A stretch of 64,000 nt of DNA from Triticum aestivum (GCF_018294505.1 NC_057811.1:22238579-22302578), one strand, 5' to 3'; shown: positions 45,480 to 57,011, counted from the first letter of the stretch. Numbers and translations are program-made. Notes: generated by a model from the sequence alone, not told the origin.

Positions 45480-45860
45480 GGTATAGTAGTTTTCTTCAAG
45501 AAGCGGAATTCAACGAAGTCATGATGGTTCCTATGTCCGAGCAACTTCACAGTGGGTAAAAGGTTGGGCATGTGATTTGACGGCTCATTAGTAATTACTG
45601 CGGCGCGATGACCGGGGTGACTCTCCCTTGGAGTTCTGCGGGCATGGCAAGTGGACCAGGATGGTCAACATCCCACATGTCGGCGAGCGGAAGTATTCTT
45701 TCCGATATCGAGGAGCAAGGAAACCGCGTGGTATAGTATCACTGGTGATTTATATTTATTTTTTATTTCTAATGAATGCTAGCGTTTCAACTCTTACGAC
45801 GAAGGAGCGCCAAACACACGGCACGTGCTGGACGTCGCACACGTCAGCGAAAGGAGTGGG
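45480..45860. repeat. Repeated module, copy M4
   Basis: It shares AGCGGAATTCAACGAAGTC, GATTTGACGGC, GACCGGGGTGAC, CCCACATGTCGGCGA, GGAAGTATTCTTTC and ACGACGAAGGAGCG with M1-M3. Confidence 0.6.
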
Positions 45861-46329
45861 ACATGAACAGCGTGGTAGAGCGTCTCCACTTCTGGGTCAG
45901 AGACCACACGTAGTAGTACTACTGTACTAGTGGTATGAACGATACAAAGTGCGACCCGGAGAGAAAGACACGTCTAGTTGGAAGGTCTCGGGGCATACAC
46001 GTAAACAAATATAAAACCTAATATGTGCCTCCAATTAATATAGTAGTAGTAGAGTACTTAGTCACGTACTCCATAACATCACCGGGCATTGCACGTACAA
46101 CATTTAGTGGTAGTAAGAGACAAATGCCTATATGCCACGCATGTTCATACTATTTGTGCCTTTCTACTTCACTTACTGCGCTACATTACACAGGTTCACA
46201 CGTCCACTCCTGGGTACATGTCCGTCTCGTAGTTCCAGTCCCACGTATTCTTCATATAGATGGAACGATCCTTGCATGACACGCGCACCTTGATGCTAGA
46301 TGTGTCGCATGTTGGCAAAAGGATGAACA
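45861..46329. other. No gene seen
   Basis: Mixed AT-rich DNA with AGTAGTA runs. No coding frame I can support. Confidence 0.35.
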
Positions 46330-46520
46330 AAGCTCACGTAAAAAAATAGAGTGGAAGAACATAGATTCCCGACGACCGAGAAGGAGCAAGGAACCTCGGG
46401 GTGGAGCGTCTGCACTCATAATATTTTATATTATTCAGCGATATAAAATCAACCAATCATCTCCATAGTGGACTGGAAGAGTACGAAACACGGCAGCCCA
46501 GTGTAGTTACATCATACTAG
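46330..46520. repeat. Repeated module, copy M5 (short)
   Basis: It shares GAGCAAGGAACC, GGTGGAGCGTCTGCACT and CGAAACACGGCAGCCCAGTG with the other copies. Confidence 0.45.
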
Positions 46521-46801
46521 TACATGGCTAACCCACGCTATCATCATATTTCTTGGCTTCCATGCGACACCTATCTCTAGTAATCCAGCAGCCCGTATCG
46601 CTTCTCCCTCCTCGTCTCTCTCAAAGTGCGGCGGGCTGGCGTTTTTGCCGTCTATTGAGGCCGGTTAACTCATCACATGTTAGCGACATGCCAAGAGCAT
46701 TCTAAAAAAATTCCTTTCACGTTCCGTTTTCAAAAACAAAAAAAAATCCTTTCAAGTACGAATTTGACTGTATGCTTTGAGCAACTTGCATGTCCTATAC
46801 T
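46521..46801. other. No gene seen
   Basis: Spacer between module M5 and a MITE. Confidence 0.35.
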
Positions 46802-47114
46802 GCTCCTGTTTGGATACTCTAACTTAGCTAGAGGTTAGACTAACTCATGACTAACCCTGAACTAACTGCAGCCAAAGTGGTGTTTGAGTGACAGGGTTAG
46901 ATTGACAATAAATGCACTTGATGGAGAGAGAGAAGTGATTTTTCAGTGGTCCCAATGAGAACTATCTCCAGTTAGCACCTCTTGGGTGGGATAGTTTTTT
47001 TGGTGGGTTCCGTGCAACTTGCTCCAATTTAAACCCTCATGCTTGGATACTTTAGGGCTATTTGAGCCCCAACTAGCTCAAACTAACTCTAACCCATGCA
47101 TCCAAACAGGGCCT
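46802..47114. mobile_element. MITE-like element with CTGTTTGGATNCATG ends
   Basis: About 313 bp with inverted ends: TCCTGTTTGGATACTCTAAC on the left and, inverted, CCCTGTTTGGATGCATGGGT on the right. Same family as 38766-39203. Confidence 0.6.
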
Positions 47115-47300
47115 ATGGCCAGCCTCGACGCAGAGCAGTCGGTGCACCGGGAAGCAGCGCTCTCTCGGCCGTCGCGCCGCTTAAAAGCCGGCGCCAGTGG
47201 GAGGTTGCCTCCGCTCTGGCCGGGTATTAATGCGGCACTGACGCTCCAGGGCGACGCTGACCGTTTCACGCGGGAAGCGCGTGCTGGCAAGGGAGTATAG
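47115..47300. repeat. Repeated segment N2
   Basis: Matches N1 (43690-44040) without the hairpin insertion. Confidence 0.6.
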
Positions 47301-47580
47301 GTTTTGAACCGTTTCAGGTGTAGTACTGGTAGTTTGCAAAACTACTCAATTATTGCACTCAGTTTCCTAAGAAATTGTGGTAAAAAACGTTACTCCACAG
47401 CCCGCTTCCCTTCTCCTTCCTCTTCCACCGCCCGCGCACGTCCGCGGGAAGCGACCGGTCAACCCTTATATAGGAGTGTTAGCACAAAAAGATGCATGCA
47501 TGACCACTTAAATTTCCAGATTAAAGAGCCGCTCCGGCGGGAGTATGGCGTATGTTGTTACCTTCGGCCGGGCCATGGCT
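47301..47580. other. No gene seen
   Basis: Short open frames only. Confidence 0.3.
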
Positions 47581-47735
47581 ACCGGGCGGGACATGGATCC
47601 TCTGACGTGGCTATCACAGCCTTACCCTGCCTTTCCTTCGCTAACTGGTGGGACCCATGCTTGGGGGTCCCACATGTCAGTGATAGAATGGTAGGATTGT
47701 TCACGTCAGGGGATCCTCATCCTACCGGGCGATGA
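47581..47735. mobile_element. Imperfect long inverted repeat (MITE-like)
   Basis: Arms ACCGGGCGGGACATGGATCC-TCTGACGTGG-CTATCAC and its inverse around 47684-47733. The core GGATCC-TCTGACGTG (47595-47609) pairs with CACGTCAGGGGATCC (47702-47716) with one mismatch. A second small hairpin GGGACCCATG...GGGGGTCCC lies in the loop. Confidence 0.55.
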
Positions 47736-48659
47736 CGACCAAAGAAGAGGCGGCGGGAAGGGAATCAATGCAGCTACTGTTTGGGTTCGCCGTCCGGCTT
47801 AAATAAATGCGCAACTTCACGTGTACCCGCGGGTGCACAAATTGTAACATACGTGTCTGCTTAAGTGGGCGTCACGTAACTGGTGTGTGTGTGAGAGATT
47901 CTGAGAGACAGAGTGCGTGTGTGAGACTCTACTCTTCGGACATGTACTCAACCTTTTGCATCGGGATATAAGTATAATGGTATTTACTTTAGCTAGTGAT
48001 TTACGTGGCCATGTTAACGTGGTTGTGTAAAAAATGTCACTTCCTGCCCGTGATTTGCGTTATATAATTACAAGCAAGATGCTCGTGCATTGCATGGAAC
48101 ATCAATATGCATTTTTTTACAAAACACCTGTTGTGATTTACCCATGCAGGAGTAATCCCATGTGTAAAAACTAATGATATTTCGAGAATTTTATCGAAAA
48201 ACTGGTATCTCGAGAATGTCATCGAAAAAATGAAAGATGAGAGATAAGGTGAGGTGGAGTGGAGCGTGGTGGTGACTGGTGGTCGGAATGGGCGGAGGCA
48301 TGGGGATGGACGGCGCCGGCAGGCGGCAGCGGCCACCATGCTAGATTGTTCCAGAGACTTTCTTTTTTAATTGCTCAGCAATGAGGTTGTGGGAGATAAG
48401 GATGTGGAGAGAGGTGCGGCTATCTTTTGTAAAATTATCATAGTTTGCTTTCTATCCGTCAGATATAGATCAGACGGTCTATATTACAAGATGGCAGGCA
48501 CACCATCATCGCCAACTCAGTTTTTTATAAGGGTACAGATGATAAGTTTGCTAACTACTAAAGTAAAGTGGAATTTGTCCATATTATACAAGTAAATTAA
48601 GGTGATTGTTTATTATACGGGTAAGGGTGGATGAAGGGTGGTAGGAACAAATGCTCCGC
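47736..48659. other. No gene seen
   Basis: Mixed-composition DNA. TCGAGAAT-TATCGAAAAA occurs twice near 48183-48226. Confidence 0.35.
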
Positions 48660-48945
48660 CTAGAGCATGTGTGTGTGAGATGGAGTCTCAGTGTGTGTGT
48701 GTGGGTGGGTGGGTGTGTGTGTGAGAGAGAGAGAGATGGAGTCTTAGTGTGTGTGTGTGTGTGTGTGTGTGATGGAGTCTTAGTGTGTGTGTGTGTTGTG
48801 TGTGTGTGGGTGGGTGGGTGGGTGCGTGCGTGTGTGTGTGATGGAGTCTTAGTGTGTGTGTGTGTTTGTGTGTGTGTGGGTGGGTAGGTGGGTGCGTGCG
48901 TGTGTGTGTGTGTGTTTGTTTGTGTAGGTGTGTGGGTGTGTGTGT
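48660..48945. repeat. Compound GT/GGGT minisatellite
   Basis: GT runs are punctuated by GATGGAGTCTTAG at about 48678, 48736, 48771 and 48840. Several blocks of GGGTGGGTGGGTGGGTG could form G-quadruplexes. The long minus-strand CACA frame (His/Thr-rich) is repeat-derived. Confidence 0.92.
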
Positions 48946-49789
48946 GTCGCGGGGTCCTCGGTGGCGGATGTAATTTAAGTGTGCATGGCTTCATCATAGA
49001 GAGGTGATGTGTATGGCAGAGGCCACCAACGATGGGGTGCGAGAGAGAAAATGCCCGTAGAGAGGGAAGAGAAGATGTGTGCATGTGAGAGTAGTCGACA
49101 TCGAGAGAACGTGTTTGTTCGAGAGACACCGAGGAAGACTACTATATATCGATGGTGCATGTAGGCGGGAATTAAACGAAGGGATGGTCTTATTGGTTTC
49201 AGGGATATAGGGGAAGAGTGAGAGGGGGGGTAGCTAGAAGGAGATTGTTAAGTGTGAGTGTGTGTTTTACCCATCCAGGCGGAAGTTATGTGCACACAAG
49301 AAGAGAACGATTCGATGTGGCGTTAGGGTTGAGGGTAATTAACTACGTATGGAGACATAGAGACCTTCAACGTGCATGTGTGATAGGTATACATGTATAC
49401 GTGGGATGTGTGTGTGTGCGCGCGCGCATGATCGAGATAAAAGAAAGAAGACATAAGTCATAAGCTAAGATCAACGACATGGGAGAGACGGATCGGTATG
49501 ACAATATGCATGCATGCGAGAATGCAGGGAAGAAGGTCCGACAATTGAGCATGTGTTTTTGTCTTTAAGAGATAGTGGCGTGGGCTGGAGCATGCATCTA
49601 TGGCGAGCAAAGGGAGTGAGGCACAACGATTGTGCAAAAGAGATCAACCTATAAATGAAAGAAGGTTGATGGAGAAACAGATAAATAGAAAGATAAAGAT
49701 GCTAGCTAGTGTGCATTAGAGATAGGAGTCGAGTGGATCAGAAGGCTGAGTTATGGGTGTGGGTGTGAGAGAGATGAAGAAAGGGTGCA
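48946..49789. other. GA-rich DNA, no gene seen
   Basis: Purine-rich with GAGAGA runs. It leads into the 148-bp repeat. Confidence 0.4.
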
Positions 49790-50240
49790 TGTGACTCACA
49801 TACAAACAAATATCAGAGAGAAATGAGATCCCGAGAGACGGAGTTTTGTGTCTGCGAGAGACAAAGATATTTCAAAACGAGAGTGATAGCTAGAGAAACA
49901 TATGAGAGAACGCAAGATATCTCTAGGGAGAGAGAGTGTGTGTGAGCGACATATAAGAGAATAGTGGAGAAATATGAGACCCTGGGAGACAGAGTTTGTG
50001 TTTGTGTGTGAGAAAGAGATATTTAAGAGGAAGAGTTGTAGGTTCTCATACCTAAGGAGCGAAAGACATCTCTGTATGAGGGGTGTGCGAGTGGCACACA
50101 GGAGAATAGCAGAGAGAAATGAGACCCCGGGAGACAAAGTTTTGTGTTTGTGTGAGAGAAAGAGATTCCACATGGAGAATCATAGTTAGAGACACATAGC
50201 AGGGAGCGAGATATACTTAGAGAGAGATAGAGTGATGAAG
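49790..50240. repeat. ~148-bp diverged tandem repeat, 3 copies
   Basis: Landmark AATGAGA-CCC-GAGAGAC-GAGTTTTGTGT recurs at 49821, 49971 and 50117, followed each time by AGAGACAAAGAT/AGAAAGAGAT and a GATATCT-like segment. Unit lengths are about 150 and 146 bp. Confidence 0.75.
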
Positions 50241-51390
50241 GTTGAGGGAGAGAGTACCGTCATTGTGTTATGAAGATAAAAGATCATTGTCGACATACAG
50301 GTAGCACGAGAGATACCCGAGAGACGATGAACGCGTATAGGTCTAGAGAGATAGTCCTATATAAGCATGAGTGATAGTTATATGAGACGAATATCTGGAT
50401 TAAATGGGATTCAAATATTTAAACTGGAGATCACGACATCGATAATATCATAACGCAAATTGGTGTATCAAACATGCATATTCATTTGAATTTGGGGACA
50501 CGTGTAATGTTATATAGTTTATCAATATTGGTGATCCATAGATTCTTTAATTAGAAACAATGCATGGTTTATATGCAATTAATGTCTAAACGGGATTACA
50601 CTATATGTTGCGTGTGTGAAACGCATTATACATGTTTGAGAAGTAAAAAAGCCCCGCATGAAACACACATTAATTGGAGACAGCTAGCGAGGAATGCATA
50701 CATTGGATTTCAACATAAAGTGGTTTCAAATATTTGAAAATCCAAATTGATGGATACAACCTTATGAATCTGAGATCATGCCATTTGTAAACCATATTTA
50801 TGTATAAAGGGTGTTGTGCTTTTGAAAGTATATATAAAAAATGATGTATATAGAATTTTATTCCAATCGAAAATGGATCCCGCCCGAAAAAAATAGAATA
50901 CATACAGGATTCGAATTGAGTTGGCACGGTAAACGTGCACTCTGCAAAATTTGAACGAAGCGGGGAAAGTCGCAGTAACCGTCCGAAACCAAAATCTGCG
51001 AGATGGAAATTACTACTGCCTATCCCTGCCACGCAAAGCCTATCTGCTCGATTTCTATAGGTTTCGATAGGGGTAGGTTTGTAATTTCACTCAAACGTAA
51101 CATAACCGCCTCTCACCCGGATTCATACACGGTGGGCGTCAAAACACAGTGTGTCCTCGGCCGAAATCGACTCCCTCCCCGATTAATACACGGTGGCCGC
51201 CAAAAACAAACTCTCGTCGGCAAATATTCGGTGTATGCGAGATTACCGTCCTATCCCCAACCGACTAATATTGCTGTGATGTAGGAAATTTGAAACGGGG
51301 GCTAAGTTTGTAAATTTCCTCGCATTTGAGACAAGCGCGCCCTGAAGACATGGTTCCCTCCTTCCTCTCCACCTCCATTTCCCCATTCGT
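50241..51390. other. No gene seen
   Basis: AT-rich spacer. From 51100 on, the phrase ACACGGTGG-CG-CAAAA recurs three times (near 51129, 51190 and 51396). Confidence 0.35.
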
Positions 51391-52300
51391 ACTCCGTGGG
51401 CGCCAAAACACCCTCTCCACCCCAGCCTCCTCCGTCCGCCACCCCATCCACCGCCGTCCTCCTCCACCATGCCGGAGCTGATACCCCGACGCCGCCGTCC
51501 ATTACAAGAGATCGACCTCTCTCATCCACGGCTTCGGACCGGGATCCTTGCATCCCGTCCTCTCGCTTCATCCCCGCCGTCGTCCACCTTGCCAGCGCCG
51601 CTCCTACGACCGTCTCGTCCACCGCGCCCCGCCGCCATCGTCTACCCTCCTAGATCTGCTTCCACGCTGCCGACAGCCATCGCTACCGCAGCACCGTCAA
51701 ATTCTCAGCAGATGCATACACGGCGCCGCACCAGAGGCGGTACTCTTTCGTATCTTCTCAACTTATTTATCGCAGCAAGAAAATAGATCGCCACTGCTTT
51801 ACTCTGATTTCTTGTCCATCACTTACTTGCTAGTTGAAGGAAAACATTGGTTGCGAAGTTGCCTTTGTCCGGTTTGCACCTTCAGATCCGCCATGGCACG
51901 CTCAACACTATACTCCCAATGCTTTTGGTTTTTGCCTTTTATATTCCACACTAGTTAAATCACAATAGACTAAATTTCAAAATTGGGTCAGTTGATTTTT
52001 CAGAGCTCGCCGGAGTTCGCCGGTGCGAACGAAGGGGCTCGGGTGGGGACTTTGGTTGGGGGCGGTGGTGGGGCCTCGCCGAACAAAGAAAACTCTACGC
52101 GGGTGGGGGCGGGGGTGGGGGTGGGGGTGGCGGAGGAACACAGGCGGTGGGGGCCCGTGGTCCGGCCGGCGGCCCGTGCGGTGTTCTGTATGGGAAGAAT
52201 CAGAGACGAGGAAGAAGAAGGGTTAGGAGACGTAGGATCGTCATCCAACCACCTGAAATGGTCGACTGACCCAAATGACAAAAGGCACGCGACTTGCATG
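51391..52300. other. GC-rich promoter/first-exon-like DNA
   Basis: Pyrimidine-rich GC DNA with a plus-strand frame from 51469 (MPELIPRRRRPLQEIDL, Pro/Arg-rich) and a second G-rich stretch at 52000-52200. It may be the 5' end of the broken multi-exon gene to the right. Nothing beyond composition supports it. Confidence 0.25.
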
Positions 52301-52637
52301 CAGACATGCCTTTATATTCAGTACCATCATCGTACCTGCTTAGCACTGCTCCTGAATCCATCAAGCTAAACAACGTGCCACTCATAATTCCAAACTTGTT
52401 GCTCAAGTACGAATCTGATATGATATTACTAAAACAGATAACATTTAATTGGTCAGCTAATGTTCCTACTTTACTTTCAAAAAAGCACGTGCACCACATA
52501 TAGAGAGACAGCAGGGAGTTGCTTTCTTAATGCGCTCTGGTTCATCATGTGTGGGCACTGCGCAACGAACATTTTATTATCCAAAATCTGTTTGCTCTTC
52601 TTTAGCATGTTCCTCTTCCTTTCTTCTCTAATAAGTA

Positions 52638-52796
52638 CTCTCTCCGTTCATAAATACAAGTCTTTGTATAGATTCCACCATGGACTACATATGGAGCAAA
52701 ATGAGCGAATCTACACTCTAAAATGTATCTGGATACATCTGTATGTGATCAATAGTGGAAATCTCTACCAAGACTTATATTTTGGAACGAAGGGAG
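52638..52796. mobile_element. Stowaway MITE (159 bp)
   Basis: Inverted ends CTCTCTCCGTTCATAAATAC and ...TATTTTGGAACGAAGGGAG, flanked by TA at 52636-52637 and 52797-52798. Confidence 0.85.
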
Positions 52797-52898
52797 TATG
52801 ATAGTAGTACAGTATGTTCCTTGTAGTGAAGATGAGCAGGGACATTTGCAGTGTAGAGGTCTATACGGTCGGTTGGTATGGACACTTTGAACTCTTCG

Positions 52899-52990
52899 GG
52901 CCTCTTTGATTCGTAGGATTTTGTAAACATGGGAATAGGATTTGTAGTGGCCTGCCCACTTGAATCCTATAAGAATAGCAGGGAAATGCG
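52899..52990 (+). mobile_element. MITE fragment of the GGCCTCTTTGATTCGTAGG type
   Basis: The left end resembles that of the element at 41212 and the inverse of 45443. The remainder is lost. Confidence 0.4.
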
Positions 52991-54480
52991 GGGAGCTGTG
53001 TCGCCTTTGAGAGTTACACTGATATTAACAGTACCGCACCTTCAGTTGAAGAGAGCTGGTATCCGAAGCCTTTCTAGCCGTACCGGCAATACTAGCACAT
53101 ATATTCCAGCAAGTTCCACTTTGCTGATTTTACTCTGATACTTACGGTTTTCCCGTTATATCTACACTATGATCTGTGTAGTTGCTTTGTGTCACACTAG
53201 TAGCAGTCCACTCTTGAAGCTAAACACTGCAATGACTTACAGAATTGGCACCAAGGCATTGAGTGCCATTCTGGATGCAATGAAACTCATACGCTCCCCA
53301 CCTGTTGATTCTTGTTCAGAATATGATCCTAATGACTATTCTAACCTCGAGGAGTCAAAGGCAGATGGCCTGTCCTGTTCACCCCTCAAGGTGCATGTTC
53401 TAATTTGGCAAGGTTTTATTGATTGCGCGTGTCTTGCATTTCTTCTACTTTGTTGCACTGCCATCTGCTTAGTTTACTCATCATATATGTTGAGATGCCA
53501 TGCCCATCCATTATCAATACATATTCCATCTGTCATCATACCATGTTTTTCCACTCAAATGATGTTCTTGTGCATCAAACATCAAAAAGGAAGAGGGTGA
53601 TTGCCGAACCTGAAGGAGCACCAGCAAAGTCCTTGAAAAACGTGGTTGTGCCGGAGAAATCAGACATCACCCCACTTATATTGGCTGTACAACCAGTGAC
53701 ACAAAACGTAGGACCGACTCCAGCAGACTGTACCCATACTTCACTGGCCACACCACTAGCCGCACCACACAGGACCTGCACTCCAGCAAAAGGTATGCCG
53801 ATTTCAGTTGCCATAGCACCAGCCGTACCACAGAAAAATCCCACTCCAGCAAAAAGTATAGCAAGTGCACGGGCCGAAGACCTATCCCAACTACAGAGAC
53901 TGCCAATTCCTGCAGATTGGAACCCCATTCTAGTTATTCCCAGTTTAAAATACAATGCTTTCCATGTTGTTAGGGACTACGTGCATATATTCCCATCATG
54001 GGAAGATTATAGTGAAGACAAACACCATTTTCACATCTTCCTGTCCCACTTACGTGTAAGTGCTATTATTCATGGTGATTATTTTCCTGTTTTCTGCTGA
54101 TTGAACACATCAATGGTTTACATTACATTGTTGTAAGTAGGCGAGGGTCAATCTGAATAGTCATGACAAGCAAAGCTTGCTTGCGCTTTTCAAGGAAGCA
54201 ATGCAGCAGTATTGGTGTTACCTGAGGAAATCACACTTTGATGACAAGTCTATAAACGAATTTCTGGTGAAGTCTCCTGTGCTAAATTTAGAAGACATTG
54301 AATGGAAAAACCTTGTTATGCATTGGTCTCGTTCCGAGGATGAGGTACTGTCTATGATATCGCATGACAATTTGAACTTCTACTTTTCCGCATGTGCCTT
54401 ATGGATCTTTTTTGCAGGAAATCTGCTCGAAAAAGAATTCCGGTTTGAAAAGAACGACATGATATTGCAAATATGTTGCC

Positions 54481-55020
54481 CGCTGCTTTGCTCTTGTTAG
54501 TACCTGTTGTCCTGTATCACTGTACTTGCATACATACCTGGTTCATTATGTGACAGCAGTATGCATGATAGCTTGCTTATCAATTGTTCGCTCAAATTAT
54601 CTAATCTGTATGAATGTTTACATTAGTGTAGAATATATCCAATGCCAATGCATTTTTTAGCTCTGCATTGTTCTTGTAAGTACCTGCTGTCCTTTATCAG
54701 TGTACTTATATTGACAGGTAGTTGTTCATGTACCATCACTCTGCAGCTTATTTTCCTTTGCCCTCCATTTTCTACACATAAGATCTATATTTACTCTTAC
54801 CATAAGGTTGGATAACACCGATGGTACTGAAGAAGTTTAGCTCTGCATTGCTCTTGGTGGTACCTTTTGCCTGTATCGCTGTACTTACATTTATAGCTAC
54901 TTGGTTATGTAGCATCACTCTTCATCTTATCTTAAATATTCTCCATTTTTTCTTATATTGTCACATCTATATTTACTCTTAACAAAATGTAGAATAAAGG
55001 CAATGCTTATGAAGAAAATT
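54481..55020. repeat. ~180-bp diverged tandem repeat, 3 copies, in an intron
   Basis: Copies begin near 54481, 54659 and 54839 with GCT-TGCATTG-TCTTG. Each contains a GTACCT-TGTCCTGTATCACTGTACTT-type segment and an ACTCTTA..A segment. Confidence 0.65.
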
Positions 55021-55214
55021 CCGTGGTAAACTTCTTGAATTGCCCCCCCCCATCAGCATGGACAAGGGCTTTATAGAGCCTGCCTTCACCAATAATGTAA
55101 GTTTGTCCTTCTCAAGCCTTCAAACTTTGTTGTGTATATTTGGTTAGGCATTACTGCAACAGCTGTTTATTTTTGGTGTTTGCATCAAATTGCATGTTTA
55201 AAGTTTATTATGTA

Positions 55215-55295
55215 CTCCCTTCGTCCCATAATATAAGAACGTTTTTGACATTAGTGTAGTGTAAAAAACGTTCTTATATTATGGGATGGAGGGAG
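55215..55295. mobile_element. Stowaway MITE (81 bp)
   Basis: A nearly perfect hairpin: CTCCCTTCGTCCCATAATAT and its inverse around a short AT-rich loop, flanked by TA (55213-55214 and 55296-55297). It lies in an intron of the broken gene. Confidence 0.92.
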
Positions 55296-55717
55296 TAGTT
55301 CATAAACAAAAGTTTGTCCTTCTCAATTTAAGTTTTCAGTTGTATAACCAAGTTCCTTCTTCATACCATGTAAATTAAACTATACAGAGCAAGTGATCTT
55401 ATTTTGCCAATCCGAAATGGGATAAATTGACAGCACACTAACCATTGATACTTATGAGTTCTTGATCTGTAATCCAGTGGTGTCATGAAGCTGCCAACTC
55501 CTTCACAATGTCATTTCCTGCCATGTCTTGACCTGAACAATACCATATTGTGTTAATGCTATTTTAAACTGCGTCACTTTATTTGTCAGTAAGAAATGTG
55601 ATGAATTGTCAGCACTGATACTTAAATGTGCAAAACCTGTCATCTGTTTGCTTGTTTATCTTTCAGAGTGAGGAGGATATAAGTGTTGAACAAGCGCAGT
55701 CTCATCATCTTGCTTAG

Positions 55718-56039
55718 CTGCTTGCGCTGCAGCTCCCCAGCAGGGCTAACCTTTCTTGAACTCTATTGAAGTGCTGTTGGTTTTGTATATTATTTTGTCA
55801 GCGTGTTTATTTGCACTGCTGGCGATCTTTGATGCCCAGTGTATGTAATCTGTTGTCTGCTTGTGCTTTACTCATAGTGGCAAACTTTGATGCCCAGTGG
55901 ATGTAATATGCCGTAATTTCTTTATTGTATAGTCTAGGTTTTTTTCTTATTCACGATGCTGCAGTTATTTTACTGTATATATATATCCTGTCTTCGCAGT
56001 AAACCGGCCAAACCATAAAATTACGGTACATAATCGGGC
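55718..56039. other. 3' flank of the broken gene
   Basis: T-rich, with GATGCCCAGTG-ATGTAAT repeated at 55831 and 55889. It probably contains the poly(A) region. Confidence 0.4.
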
Positions 56040-57011
56040 CGTCATGCAAATCACCATGTATGATCCGCATCATGGGCCCCGTCATCTTGGTCTGTTAACA
56101 GGCCTAAATGTAAACTGGCCCACTAGTAGATTCGGGCCTTTAATAGGCCGAGTACACCGCCGGCCCTATTTTCCCAAGAAAACTCAATGGGCTTTTAGGA
56201 GGGTGAAAAGTAGGTTGGGCCTGAAACGTGCCGAACAGCTCACGGGCCGGCAGCAGGCCGAAATAGACCCCGACCCATGATTGTGCCAATAAAATCATGG
56301 GCTTATAACAGGCCAAAATTGTCTCGGTCCTTGTTTGGCCCAATCAGATTATCGTCTGTGAGCATGCCAGATGCAAACGGGGCCATAGTTAGGCGCAACT
56401 ATATGATGGGCTTTTAACAGGCTGAAATATATATAGGGCCGAAATGTTAAACGGGCCTTTAACAGACCGAAACTAATATCAGGCCGAATTACTAAATGGG
56501 CCTTTATCAAGTGGGCCCAAAAGGATAGCGTCCAGTTCACGGGCCGAATCTGATATGGGCCATCATTTAGCCCAAAGCCTCTCAAAGGGCCGGACCTGAT
56601 CTGGGACGTAATTTGGCCCACAACGTGGTAGGCTTTTAACGGGTCGGATCACATATGGGCCTTTATTAGGCCCGGAACGTGGCAGCCTGTTAATGGACCG
56701 GATCAAATATGGGCCGGCATTTGGCCCAAAACATGGCAGCTTGTTAATGGGCCGGCCTACTAGTGTCATCAAAATCTTTTGGGCCTTCTGCTGGGCCGAC
56801 CCATTATGGTCGGCGAAATCTCGTGGGCCTTTAGCTGGGCCGGCCCATTATGGTCCGCAAAATCTTGTGGGCCTTTAGCTGGGCTGGCCCATTATGGTCC
56901 GCAAAATCTCGTGGGCCTTTTGCTGGGCCGGCCCATTATGGAGTGCAAAATCTTGTGGGCCTTTAGTTGGGCCGGCCCATTTAAACTTTATGGGCCACTT
57001 TTAGGCTGGTC
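56040..57011 (+). repeat. GGGCC-rich subterminal-type array
   Basis: GGGCCTTTAACAGGCC-type phrases are irregular up to 56779. Then come five exact 44-bp units (starts 56780, 56824, 56868, 56912, 56956), each with TGGGCCTTT and the palindrome GGGCCGGCCC. Arrays of short repeats near the ends are a hallmark of CACTA elements. Confidence 0.8.
57007..57011. repeat. Target-site duplication of the solo LTR, left copy TGGTC
   Basis: The right copy at 58740-58744 is CGGTC. The single mismatch is a C-to-T change at a CpG. Confidence 0.75.

Larger units (their letters stand above)
53220..55717 (+). pseudogene. Broken multi-exon gene, possibly a CACTA-transposon ORF (Transposase_24-like)
   Basis: Several in-phase exon pieces are visible. 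Piece 1 (to 53390, donor AAG/GTGCAT) contains KALSAILDAMKLI. Piece 2 (about 53590-54055, donor GTAAGT) has a Pro/Thr-rich linker with TPAK repeats, then VVRDYVHIFPSWEDY. Piece 3 (54141-54344) contains ALFKEAMQQYWCYLRKSHFD and LEDIEWKNLVMHWSRSEDE. Piece 4 starts 54418 after TTTTTTGCAG (EICSKKNSG) and soon stops, with a likely frameshift. A piece ending 55096 contains MDKGFIEPAFTNN, with a nine-C run before it that shifts the frame. The last piece (55667-55717) follows TTATCTTTCAG and ends HHLA-stop. The pattern W..LV..WS...........N resembles plant En/Spm-associated Transposase_24 proteins, but weakly. Probably non-functional. Confidence 0.4.

Noticed and set aside
48584..49129. 181-codon minus-strand His/Thr-rich frame
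   Set aside because: It is the complement of the GT/GGGT minisatellite. The peptide is a by-product of the repeat.
48660..50240. CRISPR-like array reading of the regular repeats in the GT/GA-rich region
   Set aside because: The units are simple-sequence or long tandem repeats with no unique spacers, in a plant nuclear genome.
51983..52369. 128-codon Gly/Val-rich plus-strand frame
   Set aside because: Produced by a GGGGGTGGGGGTG run. An overlapping minus-strand frame is equally open. No supporting motif.
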